From Wurfbainia villosa (Eukaryota > Streptophyta > Magnoliopsida > Zingiberales > Zingiberaceae), in the NCBI GenBank assembly GCA_025175895.1, contig CM046000.1:95402753-95466752 (forward strand): a stretch of DNA of 64,000 nucleotides. The letters run 5' to 3'. Numbering within the stretch: the stretch's first letter is position 1; each line of letters opens with the position of its first letter. The notes under the pieces were generated by a model. That model saw nothing but the letters and a program-made list of their open reading frames with translations, made no database searches and was not told where the DNA came from. A program made the position numbers and the translations under genes. Shown here piece by piece: positions 11,185-23,598 of this stretch.

Positions 11185-11847
11185 TGAAGGGAAAGTCGCG
11201 TTTCGCTTCTTCGCTTCGGTCGCTTGTGCATGACAATCCTGTCTCACGTCCCCGGATTAAAATTTCATTAATTAAAACTAACCCAGACGGAGATGGATTA
11301 CCCAAGAAATCGATTCATCATCATGCTATTTGATTTGAGTGGTCGCTTGAACAAACTTGTTATTAAAGAAATCTAACCCTTTTCCTCGATTAGCCGCAGA
11401 ATAGATGATGAACGGATCGTCGGTTTTTATGTTTATCATCGGGCTCCATGACAATCAATAACATACAAAATACAAAAGAACAAGAATCAAAATTAAACAA
11501 GATTATACCTCTTGTTTTATTTTTTGATCTTCTATTGTACTCCTATCCTCTTCTTGGACGTCGTGTGGGTGACCATCTTCCAAGAATCGAAGTCTCCTAG
11601 ACCACGTATCTTCCCTTTCTTGCTCGCTCCGAACAAGGGAAGAAAACCCTCCCTTCTTCTCCTATCTCGTGCCGAACACAAAACCTCATCTTCTCCTTGC
11701 TTGTGCCGACCACCAAGACTCCAAGTGGTGGTGTCCATCGGCCCTAGGATGAGAGAGGAGATTGAGGAAGAAAGTCTTACTCCATGTATTGCCGCCGACC
11801 CTAGGAGAGGGAGAAGGTGGCGCCACCCCTTGGAAAGGGAGAAGAGG
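11185..11847 (-). repeat. E2 3' LTR, distal part (split by CACTA)
   Basis: This aligns with 50378-51040 of the 5' LTR. It ends in GAAGAGG at 11847, where the CACTA element begins. The remaining part of the LTR is at 22401-23472. The lengths 663 + 1072 = 1735 bp equal the 5' LTR. Confidence 0.92.
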
Positions 11848-13929
11848 CCCTTTCCAAAATTTAATTAGTTACAAATTATAGATAATACAAAATTAGCTAA
11901 ACAATCTAATTGTTAATAAGAATAATACATTATATTCATCTAAATATTTATCCACCAGCTTGAATCCATCCTAAATGTTCATCTATCACTGGTTGTAAAA
12001 TAAGAAATTCCATTACTAGAATGTGAAAAAGTCATATCAGGGAAACTAGAGTTGACCCTTGACCAAACCATTCTATTGTCTTTCTGCTAAAGAATTTCTA
12101 GTTGAGATTACACAATATTGGTTTTCCTTATCAAAACTTCTCGTTATATTTCCTTGAAAAAACATTCCACACTTTTTGAAGCGATCAACGCTGGGAAGAT
12201 TACATTTAGCTGTAGTAGCACCTAACAGTCAAAGGAGGAAACACATTTCTCCTCCTACATAATGATCGTATTCATAAATATGATATTGCAACAATTTGTC
12301 CTTATTTTGTCAGATGGGATGAACTCCTAGATCCAAAAATCTCGTTGTTGAACTCCTATGTGGTTCTGGACTTCATTGAGAGTTAAATTATAAAGTGATC
12401 CTTGCCTAAAAAGGCTCTGTATTTGGGAACGCTGGCTACCACTGTCCCCATCTCTCTCTGTTGCCATTGTATTCACATCCACTAGATTCTTTAGCAAGAG
12501 ATATCGGTGACCAAAACCTTAGGCTAAAAACCCACATGCAAGGTCTTGAGCAGTAATAAAACAGAGTAAAAAACTCAAGAACACAGCAAAAGAATTCCCA
12601 CCCTTATTATTGCTGCTTTATTATTTTCAGTTGAACAGGAAATTTCATCTAACTATTCATCTCAGAATCTGCAAAACCAACAAAGACAATAAAGATTAGT
12701 CCAAAGCTCACAAAAAAGGCCCTAGTTTCAGGTCAAGTACTCTCTCATAAATACCATTAAATAGATTAATGAATAACTTGTCCCATTAAATTTCACTAAG
12801 GCCAGCATAGGCAATCCCATTAACGTTTCTTACCATTGCCCATTGATCAGTATCATGAAGCACCAATCCACTCACTATTGTACTCGGTGAATATCATCAA
12901 GTATTCAATTAATCGACAACTACACCAAACTTCTTCTCACAATCCAAGTACAGTGGTGTAAAAGATAAAATATCTATTCAGATCCTCGAAATTGAAGTTC
13001 ACAAGAAAACATGCACAAACGTTAATCCTACATTCAGATCGCATGGCAAAGCAGAACATCAATCCTACTTACTGGCGTCGGGCAAATTGACAACCAACAA
13101 ATGCAAATTTACAAACTTGGAGCATTACAAGACAAACATGAGTTTTACTGCACAGTGATGAATGCATGAAATCTTTGCAACACAAATGAACTTTTAGATT
13201 TTACCAATAAATAGCAATATATTTACCATCCAATTGGTATTTAAAATCATTCATAGAAGTAAATTGTTTATTATATAATAGATTTGCAAGCATCGTGATA
13301 ATTTTACCTTTCCAAGAGAATGAAAGCTAAGCTCAAGGAGGAAAGATATATCAAGTTTGTAGGACCAACTCCACGATCCTACATCATTTAAAAGAATCAG
13401 ATAATTAGACACATAGTGCAAGTCTTTGTTTCTGACAAAAGAAAAAAATTACTAGTCCATACATATTAAAGAGTGAAAATATGATAGAAGTATGCCAAAG
13501 AATACCTCTACAATAGAGATGTATTCTCTTATTATGTACCAAAGTTCTGCACCTATAGCAACAGAATGAGAGCATCTATAATAACTAAATGGTAACACCA
13601 ACCTACTTGTAATAAAAAATGATAGCACATAACTAAAGGGTAGCATCTAGCACAAGCAAATTGTAGTGCCTTAGATGACAAAATGGTAACACCTAGTTGC
13701 TTGGAACAGAAACAAATAGTATTTTCGACGGTACAATGGTAGCAACTCATATAACTAGTTGCAATGGCACCTAACATAACTCGGCATAATCGATAAGCTA
13801 AGAATCGATAAGGACTAAAGTGTTAAATCATTACTCAGCATAATGAAAAATAATAATAAGCATAACAAAAATCACTGGAAAGAAAAATGTGAAGTCATCA
13901 AATATTATAATTGACTACTGTTATTACAA
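11848..13929. other. CACTA 3' non-coding part
   Basis: A/T-rich sequence downstream of the transposase with no recognisable gene. A second CACTA gene (TNPA-like) might be expected in an autonomous element, but I cannot identify one. Degenerate repeats of about 50 bp lie at 13580-13760. Confidence 0.5.
13580..13760. repeat. Degenerate tandem repeat of about 50 bp within CACTA
   Basis: The word (A)AATGGTAACACC/AAGGGTAGCATC/CAATGGTAGCAAC recurs at 13587, 13635, 13681 and 13734, a spacing of 46-53 bp, each followed by a short CTAG/CTTG-like stretch. Confidence 0.5.
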
Positions 13930-16900
13930 TGATAATTAACTAAATATAAATGCATAAACTAGAAAAAATTTCATTATAAATTAGCATCAATTTCCACTCC
14001 TGCAACATCATCATGAACCCAAACCACTTCTTCATGTTCATTGTAGTCTTCAGAATTATAAATATAACTTTGAAGATATGTATCAACATCTGCCGTAGGT
14101 TGCATTTGATACTTTGCTCGTGCATCAGTGGTGATAATGACATGCCAATCACAATCAACTGGATCTTCCACATAAAATACTTACATAGCCTGAGATGCTA
14201 AAATATAAGCCTCATTATGACGCCTAACATTTTTAAAATTGGCTAACACAAAACCATCCTCATCCAATTTTAGTCGTTTACCTTTGGAGACCCACTCACA
14301 TTCAAATAAAACAACTTTTCGACCTCCTCCATAGTCTAACTCAATGATAGTTTGTAAAATCTCATAATAATCAAGTTCACTTAATATTGGATTATGATCT
14401 CTTATACTTGAATAACTTGAAGTAGTTGCCCTAACAGTTACACCGTAATTTTGAGTTTTTCTCTTACGTTCCACTTCCTTTGTATGAAACCTAAATCCAT
14501 TTGAAACAAATTTTTCATATCGTATCCCAATGATATTCGGGCCTCTGGCAATTGATCTCAAATCATCTAACATTGGATCATCTGTTGAACGATTTATACC
14601 TTCAATCTATCACACAATAAGTACTTCATCAATTATATTTGAAAATAATTGTAACATATAGTTTTAATAGCTATTACAACATAGCTTACATGACTAGCAA
14701 ACCATGAGGCAAAAGTTTCACTATGTAAATGCTCAATTTGGTGTGGTGGAAGACGAGAATGAATACAATTCACAATTCTTCGATGTTCACTGCAAAAAGA
14801 ATAATAATTTTGTAAATAATGATGATATAGTTATACATTTAAACACATTATTTGTATTAACACTTACTCTATATAAGATTGGACGTGATGACAATTGAAC
14901 AATACATATTGTCTTCTTTAATATCTCAATATCAAACTTAGTTGCAATGACTTTTCCAAGTGCATAACCAGAGAAGTTAAACACATCTAATGCAAATATT
15001 GAGTCAATATTTCTATCATCATTTCTTGATGATCGATTAAATCTTGTCTCTACATAATCTGCTAGATATAAAGAGTAGAATGTCAAACATTCCTCCGCTA
15101 AATACCCTTCAGCAATAGATCCTTCTGGTCTACTTCTATTTCGAACATAAGATTTCAATGTTCCCAGGTACCTTATGTCAAAAACACAATAATTTGTATT
15201 ATTTATCAAAAAATTTATTAAAGAAAACATCAATAAGATTTATATATTACCTTTCAATTGGATACATCCAACGATAGTGAATTGGCCCAGCAAGTTGTAC
15301 TTCAGTTGCCAAATGAACAGTTAGATGAACCATTATGTCAAAAAATAATGGAGGAAAAATCTTTTCCAATTCACATAGAATCACTGCAATATCTCTCTCC
15401 AAACGAACCAAATCTGTAAGAGAAATTACTTTACAACATAACTCTTGAAAATATCCACTTAATCTATTCAAAAGAATCTGAACGGATTTAGATAAAGTTC
15501 TTCGTAGTGCTACTGGTAACAATTGCTGCATCAAAATGTGATTGTCATGACTTTTTAGACCACTTAATTTAGTCGGTTTCATTTGAACACATCGCTATAT
15601 GTTGGATGCATAGCCATCTAGAACTTTAATTTTTTTTTAAACCTTGCAAAAAATACCCTTCTCTTTTTCCCCATTGAAAAAGATGCTGGAGGTAAATAAA
15701 CTTTATTTGGTCCTTTCTCAATAGGATGAAGTGATGATCTTATTCTCATTTCTTGCAAATCAAGTTGCGATTTGAGATTATCTTTCGATTTTCCTTCCAT
15801 GTTCATCAATGCCCCACAAATAGATTCACAAACATTCTTTTCAATATGCATAAGATCAAGATTGTGACGTATCACATTATCTTTCCAATATGGTAAATCA
15901 AAGAAAATACTAAATTTGTTCCAATTGAATGGCAGTACTGAATTGTCATTACTTGTTTTCCCAAATGTAATTTTAAAAATTTTCAACTCATCTATCAACT
16001 CTTGTGGTGGTCTTCCATACTCTTCTGTGCCATCAAAAAATTGAGCATTTTTTCAAAATGCAAGATCACTATTTAAAAAATTTCGATGACCCATATAACA
16101 ATATTTTCCACCATGTTTTAACCATTGTGAATGTGTAAATTTATGACACACTGGGCATGCAAGTTTGCCTTTAGTACTCCATCCTGATAAGGTTGCATAT
16201 CCAGAGAAATCACTGATTGTCCATAGTAATGCAGTATGTAATTGAAAATTCTCTTTAGTTGATGCATCATATGTTTGAACTCCTATCTCCCATAAATCCT
16301 TCAAATATGCAATAAGAGGTTGCAAGTAGATGTCGATGTTATTTCCCGGAGCAGATGGGCCAGGTATCAATAGTGACAACATAAAGTATGGTTGCTTCAT
16401 ACACATCCATGGCGGAAGATTATATGACATTAAAATAATCGACCACGTACTATGTGCCACACTCATATTTTTGAATGGATTAAATCCATCTGAAGCTAAA
16501 CCAAGTCTTATGTTCCTAGGATCCTTTGCAAATTCTGGATGCTTATGGTCAAATGTTTACCAAGCTAAGGAGTCAGCCGGATGTCGCATGTAACCATCCT
16601 TTGTGCCGGATTCAGAATGTCATCTCAAATGGGATGCTATTTTGGATGACATGAACAAACATTGCAATCTAGGCTTTATTGGAAAATACCATAAAACCTT
16701 ACATGCAATTTTTCTCTTCTCACCAGTAGGATCATTTTCAAATGTTTCCCATTTAAGCTCATTACATGTTTTGCATTGAATTCTATCTTTATCCAACCTC
16801 CAAAATAAAGTTCAATCATTAGGACAAGCATCAATATTTTCGTAACCATGTCCTAATTGCTTCATCAATTTTTCTACTTCATAGTATGACTTAGGCAAAT

Positions 16901-17471
16901 CATCCATTGCATTTGGAAATGTTTCTCTCAACAAATTTAAAAGCATATAAAAAATCTTATTTGTCATTTTGCCTAAACACTTTAAGTGAAGCAAATGAAT
17001 AATAAATGCATGTTTTGAGAATTTCTTGCAACCTGGATATAATTCTTTTTGTGAATCATCAATTATTTTATAGAATTTATCAACCTCTTCAGTTGGAATC
17101 TCCTTATCATTTTCAAAATTTGATATTCTAATTATGCTATCATTATGCTCTGGGATCCCAAATGCCTCATAAACAAAACCTTGCATATCATCTGCATCCT
17201 TTTGTGATGTAACAAAAGCAGAGTTTGTTGATGCACTATATGTTATCTCTCCATGAGCTACCCAATGAGTATAACCTTTGATAAATCCATCAACCGTCAA
17301 ATGATCATAAGAAACCTCTCTTGAAACAAATATACCAATCTTACACCATACACAAGAGCATAAAATCATTCCATTTATGTTTGAATTAGAAAATGCAAAC
17401 TGTAAGAAACTCTCAACTCCATTTCGATACTCCTCAGATTGTCTCGGTAAAAACATCCAACTCTTATCCAT
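13930..17471 (-). pseudogene. TNP2-type CACTA transposase
   Basis: Minus-strand order: transposase-associated N-terminal domain (17471-about 17240, MDKSWMFLP, CSCVWCK and THWVAHGE); TNP2/Transposase_21 core (about 16570-16050, DGFNPFKNMSVAHSTW, NLPPWMCMK, LLIPGPSAPGNNID, CPVCHK); a middle segment with LDLMHIEKNVCESICG (about 15870-15820); DUF4218-like part (15582-15247, RLERDIAVILCELEKIFPP, HYRWMYPIER); and DUF4216-like C-terminus (15233-13975, RSSRNDDRNIDSIFALD, LFECEWV, FYVEDP). The enzyme cuts and joins element ends. Frames are joined by possible introns, but stops exist too, for example a TAA at about 14181 where CAA is expected in QVFYVEDP. Length and domain set are those of a full TNP2 gene in decay. 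Confidence 0.85.
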
Positions 17472-18394
17472 AATGATTCTACAAAAAATACTTATTAAAA
17501 TAAGTTTAACATTATGATAAATTGATAAATTTCAAAATGCATGTATACTAAATTTAACACTCACAATATAGTCTAAATTACAATTTACAATATGAATGCT
17601 TAGATATTAACCATTTAGTATGAGATAAGCCTTAATAGAGTTGCTTAGTTGTATACATCACATAGTCTAGATTATTTTGATGCATATGAAACATTGCTTA
17701 TTTGTATAATAGAGTTGTGTAGCTAGATAAATTTAAGGGGAAAAATATCAAAGTAGCAATTCGGGAAAAAGTGCAACATAAGCAACATATCACAAAAGTT
17801 GCTTAGCAACATATCACAAGTTTACCATATATTTTAGAAAAAAAGATATTTTATAAACTTAAATGTAAGATAATTGTCACTTTACCTATTAGATGTAACT
17901 TTACCTGCTATATTACTATTGTAACTTTGATAATTGTCACAACTCAGAATCTTATCTCCATATGGAGTAGAATACTGACTTCCCCTTATTAAACCCTTGT
18001 GATAGTCTCTGTTGCCAAACCTTAAACCTTAAACCTCAAATCTTAAAATATCAATTGTAAGATCAGTTTTTTCTTCCTTGTATTTTGGTGCTTCTCAGTG
18101 GTCATACATCAACATTAGATGTGCATGGATAAAATTCTCCAATAAGAATATCAATTAAGATTAATAAGCTTTAAATATACACAAATTATCAACTTAAATT
18201 AACCGTGATGTGATGTACAAGTTATAAAAAGAAGACCATAACATCCAGCCACAGACAAACTAAAAGAATGTATATTCAAAAGTTAAAAGAAATGGATGCC
18301 TGTCATCTCTAAAGCCATGGCCTCGATCATTAAGCGTGGTTTGTGGTTTATGTGAAGCCAAAAATTTAGATACTACCTTATTCTTTTAAACAAT
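17472..18394. other. CACTA 5' flank of the transposase, no gene seen
   Basis: A/T-rich sequence between the transposase start and the PPR fragment. No ORF or domain is recognisable. It is presumably intron, leader or promoter of the transposase, with captured sequence toward the right end. Confidence 0.4.
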
Positions 18395-18600
18395 ATGATA
18401 GGAATTGGTTGCACAGGAACACTTTTAATGTATAATAATTTCATACATGAGCTATGCCGTGTGGACAGATTGGAGGAGAGAAATGAACTTTTGAAAAGAA
18501 TGGAGGAGAGAGGCTTTTTGCCCACAGAATTCACCTATAACTCAATAATAATGATTTACACGTATTTGAATGACACTAATTTACATCATACGAGGCACTA
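18395..18600 (+). pseudogene. Captured PPR gene fragment
   Basis: The plus-strand frame contains one full 35-residue pentatricopeptide motif, MYNNFIHELCRVDRLEERNE continuing to ERGFLPTEF, followed by the start of the next (TYNSIIMIY). PPR proteins bind organellar RNA. A real PPR gene has many such motifs, whereas here there is only about one and a half, on the strand opposite to the transposase and inside a CACTA element. The fragment ends next to the duplication at the LINE insertion (18598-18612), and sequence after the LINE (21824 onward) does not continue it. It is best explained as host sequence picked up by the transposon, not a gene. The upstream limit is uncertain. Confidence 0.75.
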
Positions 18601-18612
18601 ACTCAAGCAAAT

Positions 18613-18640
18613 ACAACAACAACAACAACAACAACAAAGC
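18613..18640. repeat. CAA/TTG microsatellite, LINE 3' tail
   Basis: Seven or so ACAAC/CAA triplets on the plus strand form the LINE 3' end on the minus strand, directly abutting the target duplication. Confidence 0.9.
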
Positions 18641-18736
18641 CTTATCCCACTAGGTGGGGTCGGCTATATGGATCCTTCTACGCCATTGGACTCTATCCCC
18701 TACTATATTACCATCTATATTTAAATAAATTTTATC

Positions 18737-21700
18737 TTATTTTATTGTTGCTAACCAAGTCTTTTTTGGTCTTCCTCTTCCTCGTTTGATGTGTATATTT
18801 GGTATCGTTTCACATCGCCTAACTGGAGCATTTATTGGCCGTCTAAGTACATGTCCATACCACCTTAAACGTGTCTCTCGGAGCTTTCCTTCAATAGATG
18901 CAACACTAACTTTTTCTCTAATGCTCTCATTTCTTATACTGTCCATCCTCGTATGTCCGCACATCCACCTTAACATCCTCATCTCTGCAACTCTTATCTT
19001 TTGCTCATATGCTCGAGTCGTAGCCCAACATTCAGCTCCATATAACATAGCAGGTCTAATTGCCGTTTTGTAGAACTTCCCTTTAAGTTTTAGAGGCACT
19101 TTACGATCACATAAAATACCCTATTCTTTCCTCCATTTCAACCATCCTGCTTGTATTCTATATAAGACATCTCTCTCAATCCCTCCATCATCTTGCAAAA
19201 ATGATCCTAAATATTTAAAGCTCTCAATTCCAGACAACTCATCATCTCCTATCTTAACACTTGTCTCATTACGTCTAATATTGATAAATTTAAATTCCAT
19301 ATATTCTGTCTTTACTATACTAAGCTTAAAACCTTTTACTTCTAGTGTTTCCCGCCAAGATTCTAGTTTAGCATTTACTCCTTCATGTGTCTCATATACT
19401 AAAACAATATCATCTGCAAACAACATGCACCACGGTAATGTGTCTTGAATATGTCCAGTGAGTTCGTCCATGATTAGTGTAAAAAGATAGGGACTTAAAG
19501 ATGATCCTTGATGTAACCCTATCTTTATTGGAAATGCTTCAGTTAATCTACCTGAAGTCTTCACTCTGGTCGTTACTTCCTTATACATATCCTTAATTAG
19601 TTCAATATATATTACACTAACACCTCTTTTTTCTAAAATTCTCCATATTATTTCTCTTGGAACTCTATCATAAGATTTTTCTAAATCAATGAATACCATG
19701 TGTAGATCCTGCTTTTGCTCTCTATACTTTTCAATTAGTTGTCTGAGCAGATGTATATCTTCTATTGTCGACCTTCCTGGCATGAATCCAAATTGATTTT
19801 CGAGAACCATGGTCTCCTTCCTTAATCTCTTTTCTATTACTTTTTCCCAAAGTTTCATGGTATAACTCATTAGTTTAATACCCCTATAGTTTTCACAAGT
19901 TTGTATGTCTCCCTTATTCTTATATAAGGGAATTAGGATACTTACCCTCCATTGATCAGGCATCCTTTTTGTTTTCAATATCATGTTAAATAATTTTGTA
20001 AGCCATTCAATACCTTGTTTCCCTAGACACTTCCATACCTCTATCGGAATATCATCTGGTCCAACGGCTTTTCCATTTTGCATTCCATTTAAAGCTTGTT
20101 CTACTTCTGAAATTTGAATTCTACGATAAAAATTTAAATTTCTATACTCATTTGACCTACTTAAATTACCTAAATTAAGTTGGTCTCCTAAACCTTCATT
20201 AAAAAGTTGATAAAAATATCTCTTCCACCGCTCTTTTATTTCTTCATCATTTACTAGTATCCTATTGCATTCATCTTTAATACATCTTATTTGATTAAGA
20301 TCTTTTGTTTTCCTCTCTCTCACTTTAGCTATTCTATAAATGTCTCTTTCCCCTTCTTTTGTATCTAATTTTTGATATAACCGTTCAAAAGTTTCAGTCT
20401 TAGCATCATTCACTGCTTTCTTAGCTTCTTTCTTGGCTATTGTATATTTTTTCAAATTTTTTTTATTTTTACAAATATTTAATTTCTTATATGCTATTCG
20501 TTTTTCCTTGACTTTCTCTTGCACTTTTTCATTCCACCACCAAGATTCTTTACTTGGTGGTGCATGTCCCTTTGACTCACCGAGTACACTCTTAGCTACT
20601 ATTTTCAATTTTGATACCATCTTATCCCACGTCGTATTAGGGTCACTGTATATGTCATCTAATACTTGTACTCCTACCTTCTCTTTGAATATATTTAGTT
20701 TCTCATCCTTTAACTTCCACCACTTAATTCTAGGGGCCGTGTATATTTTTCTTCTATTAATACTATGTTTGAGGCGTATATCCAATACTACTAACCTATG
20801 TTGAGTAGTTAAACTTTCTCCAGGAATAACCTTACAATCTTTACAAATCTTTCTATCTCTCTTCCTAACCATAAGAAAGTCAATTTGTGATTTATTATTT
20901 CCACTTTTGAACATGACTAAGTGTTCTTCTCTTTTCTTAAAAAATGTATTAGCTAGTATAAGATCATATGCTATTGCAAAATCCAATATAGTTTTACCTT
21001 ATTCATTTCTTGTTTCAAACCCATAATCCCCATGCACCCTCTCATATTCGTCATTTTTCACTCTGACATGCCCATTTAAATCACCTCTTATTAAAATCAT
21101 CTCATTTGACGGAATATTTTGTAATACTTCATCCAAGACCTCCCAAAACCTTAATTTGGTATTTTCATCTAATCCTATTTGAGGTGCATATACACTAATT
21201 ACGTTTATAGTTTCTTTCTCCACTACTATTTTGAGAGCTATAATTCTATCCCCCTTTCTAATTACTCCTACAACTTCATCCTTTAAAGAACTATCAACAA
21301 TAATACCCACTCCATTTCTTGTTTTACTCTTGCCTGTATACCATAACTTAAAACCCGAGTTCTCTATCATCTTTGCCTTCTCACTAACCCATTTTGTCTC
21401 TTGTACACATACAATATTAATTTTTCTTCTAATCATTGTATCTACTATCTCTATTGTTTTACCAGTGAGGGTTCCTATGTTCCATGTACCAAATCTTAGA
21501 CTACTAGTATTTCTATAATATTTGTTTTTACCCAACCTATGGTGTGAGAACTCTTGCTTATTTAACACTACACCCAAGTTCTCATGGAGATGTAGCGGTC
21601 CTTGCCGATACGTTGCAGTCAGACCCTGCAACGTGAACTCTAGCATATTTTTCACTACACCTGAGTTTTGAAAATGTAGCGGTCCTTGCCGAGACATTAC

Positions 21701-21769
21701 AGTCGGACCCTGTAACGCGTTCCTTCCGGGGAACAACCTAGCATTAGCACAATAGTTTGATTGATCCAT
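18737..21769 (-). pseudogene. RTE LINE ORF: AP-type endonuclease plus reverse transcriptase
   Basis: One frame of 1011 codons runs from the ATG at 21769 to the stop at 18737, broken only by stops at 20999-21001 and 19121-19123. Endonuclease motifs: GTWNIGTLTGK, VCVQETKW, GVGIIVD, YAPQ and RGDLNGHV. RT motifs: GPDDIPIEVWK, LIPLYKNKGD, NYRGIKL, VFIDLEKSYDRVPR, GLHQGSSLSPYLF, MLFADDIVL and YLGSFLQDDGG. The C-terminal part has RWMCGHTRMD and LRWYGHVLRR, as in plant RTE proteins. The N-terminus carries an in-frame 84-bp duplication (about 21590-21740). The product would nick DNA and copy element RNA at the nick. Two nonsense changes make this copy inactive in cis, but the coding sequence is otherwise well kept, suggesting recent arrival. 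Confidence 0.9.
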
Positions 21770-21823
21770 TCATTGAACATTTGCCTTAGTTTAACGCTGG
21801 CTGGCAACCTAACTCAAGCAAAT

Positions 21824-22397
21824 GCAAGAAAAAAACCAATGAGACTATATGTGCTGTGACAAACCAATGCAAACAAACCAATCAAAAAATACACATAAGA
21901 ACAAAAAATAGACATAAGAACAGAGGAAGACCATAAAAAAAATATATTAAGAAAGCACACAATCGTTGAAATGCTGCAACAAACCAACACACAGGCGAAA
22001 TGCAGAGGAGCGAAGAGGGGCACCGATGTTGAGAAGATGGAAGTCAGCTACAGTGTCGACGGTGGTGGTGTCGCCGCCGAGAAAATTTTTTGTTGTTGCC
22101 TATACAGCGCTGACGTCTCGCGTGGAAGAATTTCGCCTGCAGCAAGCATCGAGGAGGATTTGGGATAAAACTTGCGGCAGGAGAAAAACCTAAACACACC
22201 CATATTAATTAATATAGATTAATATATTTATTATATATAATGACATTTAATAAAGATGTCATTAGAAGTATTTTAATTTGACATGGTTTTTAAAATCATT
22301 ATCTTTTTTAATAAATGTCGTGATAAATTTTTTATAACTACATTATATATTAAGTGTCGTTAAGAAAATGTCATAATAGACCATTATTCTTGTAGTG
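21824..22397 (-). other. CACTA 5' end: GC-rich leader and subterminal repeats
   Basis: Sequence 21990-22195 is unusually GC-rich for this element and resembles a promoter/leader or captured exon. No domain can be named in its short frames. From 22200 to 22397 the sequence is A/T-rich and carries repeated TGACATTT/CGACACTT-type words in both orientations, the usual subterminal binding sites for CACTA proteins, ending at the CACTA terminus. Confidence 0.6.
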
Positions 22398-22400
22398 AGG

Positions 22401-23472
22401 CACCGCCGGCTATAGGGAAGGGAAAGGAGGTGCTGGCCAAGGAGGGAGGAGGAGAAACCCTAGCCCTTGTTGTCGCCGGCTAAAGTGATGCAATACCCTA
22501 GCACACCCTTTCTCCCTTGCCGCCCAAGCCTCTCCAACGCCAACCAACAATCATCCCTTAGGTCTAAGCTTCATGAGGTATTTATAATAGGCTACAATAG
22601 GAACCATGAAGAGGAGTTGGATCTTGGCCACCCAATGGATCCGAACCACATATAACCCGATCCATTAATGATGATCTATTCCACTAGAGGATCATCATTG
22701 ATCTACCTCACCAACCCCCATAATTAAATATGGAATCCACATATTATTTGTACAAAATATCTCTCCGTGTTTAAGATATCGAATGTCCATTAATTAATTA
22801 AATTACTGACAATTTAATTAATCAATATCTAACTCCATGAGTAGTACCACTCATCCTTATCATCATGTTGGACCAAGTCCACCTACAGGATTTACATGAT
22901 GAACTTTATGATTCCCTCAAGGCGGCATCATCATCCTAGTGTATAGGACACGATTTCCTCCTATAATTAACGATACACCATGTAAATAATATTATTTCAC
23001 AACTTACCAGGCCTATCGATTTAACACATAAATCTCGCCTATTGGTAAATCAAAGAAATAAATATTAAGTACATATGCCCGTTATTATATCGGAATTAAG
23101 AACATGTACATCATAATATCTGAGGTCTGATTCAATTATATAGTCAGTATAAATTGAATCACCTCTAAATCAGTCCTGCTCAATACACACATAGTGTACT
23201 AGTGTAATTCTATGGTCAAGATAAACCAATACCAAATTACACTACAACCATGCCAATGGTTTGTCCAAAACCATCTTGGTTGTGAGCCTCTACTTATACT
23301 CTATAAGGAACTGATAACATGATCTTCTATGCGACACCACATACCATGTTATCTACAATGTAAGGTATCAAACAATATGTATAAATATAAAATGCAAACA
23401 ATGATCATGTGATTCTTATTTCAAAATGAAGATGTTCATACAAAAGCTAGGCTTTTAGTATACATCCTAACA
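22401..23472 (-). repeat. E2 3' LTR, proximal part
   Basis: It starts on the minus strand with TGTTAGGATGTATACTAAAAG at 23472 and aligns with 51041-52112. A TATA box on the minus strand lies at plus-strand 22580-22586, the same place as in the 5' LTR. Confidence 0.92.
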
Positions 23473-23486
23473 ATCTCCCACTTATA
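23473..23486 (-). other. E2 polypurine tract
   Basis: The minus strand reads TATAAGTGGGAGAT immediately before the 3' LTR start, the expected plus-strand priming site. Confidence 0.8.
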
Positions 23487-23598
23487 CTAAAAGACTATGC
23501 TGCCATCAAACTACTATACATCTGATTCTCATTCCCTCCACATGTCTATCAAAAGCTCTCGCTGGAAGGGCCTTAGTGAAAGGATCTGCTAGGTTATC

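Larger units (their letters stand above)
18613..21808 (-). mobile_element. RTE-type LINE, nearly full length
   Basis: It is flanked by a perfect 15-bp duplication CTAACTCAAGCAAAT (18598-18612 and 21809-21823), the hallmark of target-primed insertion. On the minus strand it runs from 21808 to a 3' tail of TTG/GTT repeats (about 18639-18615), typical of plant RTE elements. The 3.2-kb body holds one long reading frame with endonuclease and reverse transcriptase. It lies inside the CACTA element and so is younger than that insertion. Confidence 0.92.
11848..22397 (-). mobile_element. CACTA (En/Spm) DNA transposon, 10.5 kb, minus orientation
   Basis: The right terminus on the minus strand is CACTACAAGAATAATGG (22397 leftward), a standard CACTA end, followed by subterminal copies of a YGACAYTT-like word (22210-22380). 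A TNP2-type transposase pseudogene lies inside. The 3-bp duplication AGG flanks it (11845-11847 and 22398-22400), and the E2 LTR continues exactly on each side. The left terminus reads CCCTTTCCAAAA instead of CACTA, so that end is mutated or slightly deleted and the element should not be mobile. It also contains an RTE LINE (18613-21808) and a PPR gene fragment (18395-18600). Confidence 0.88.

Noticed and set aside
18786..19073. Plus-strand ORFs opposite the LINE (also 20433-20804 and 21231-21518)
   Set aside because: Shadows of the LINE coding strand with no domain.
22201..22397. A separate MITE with a CACTA end
   Set aside because: The E2 LTR resumes directly after it and at 11847 on the other side, so this is the end of the large CACTA element.
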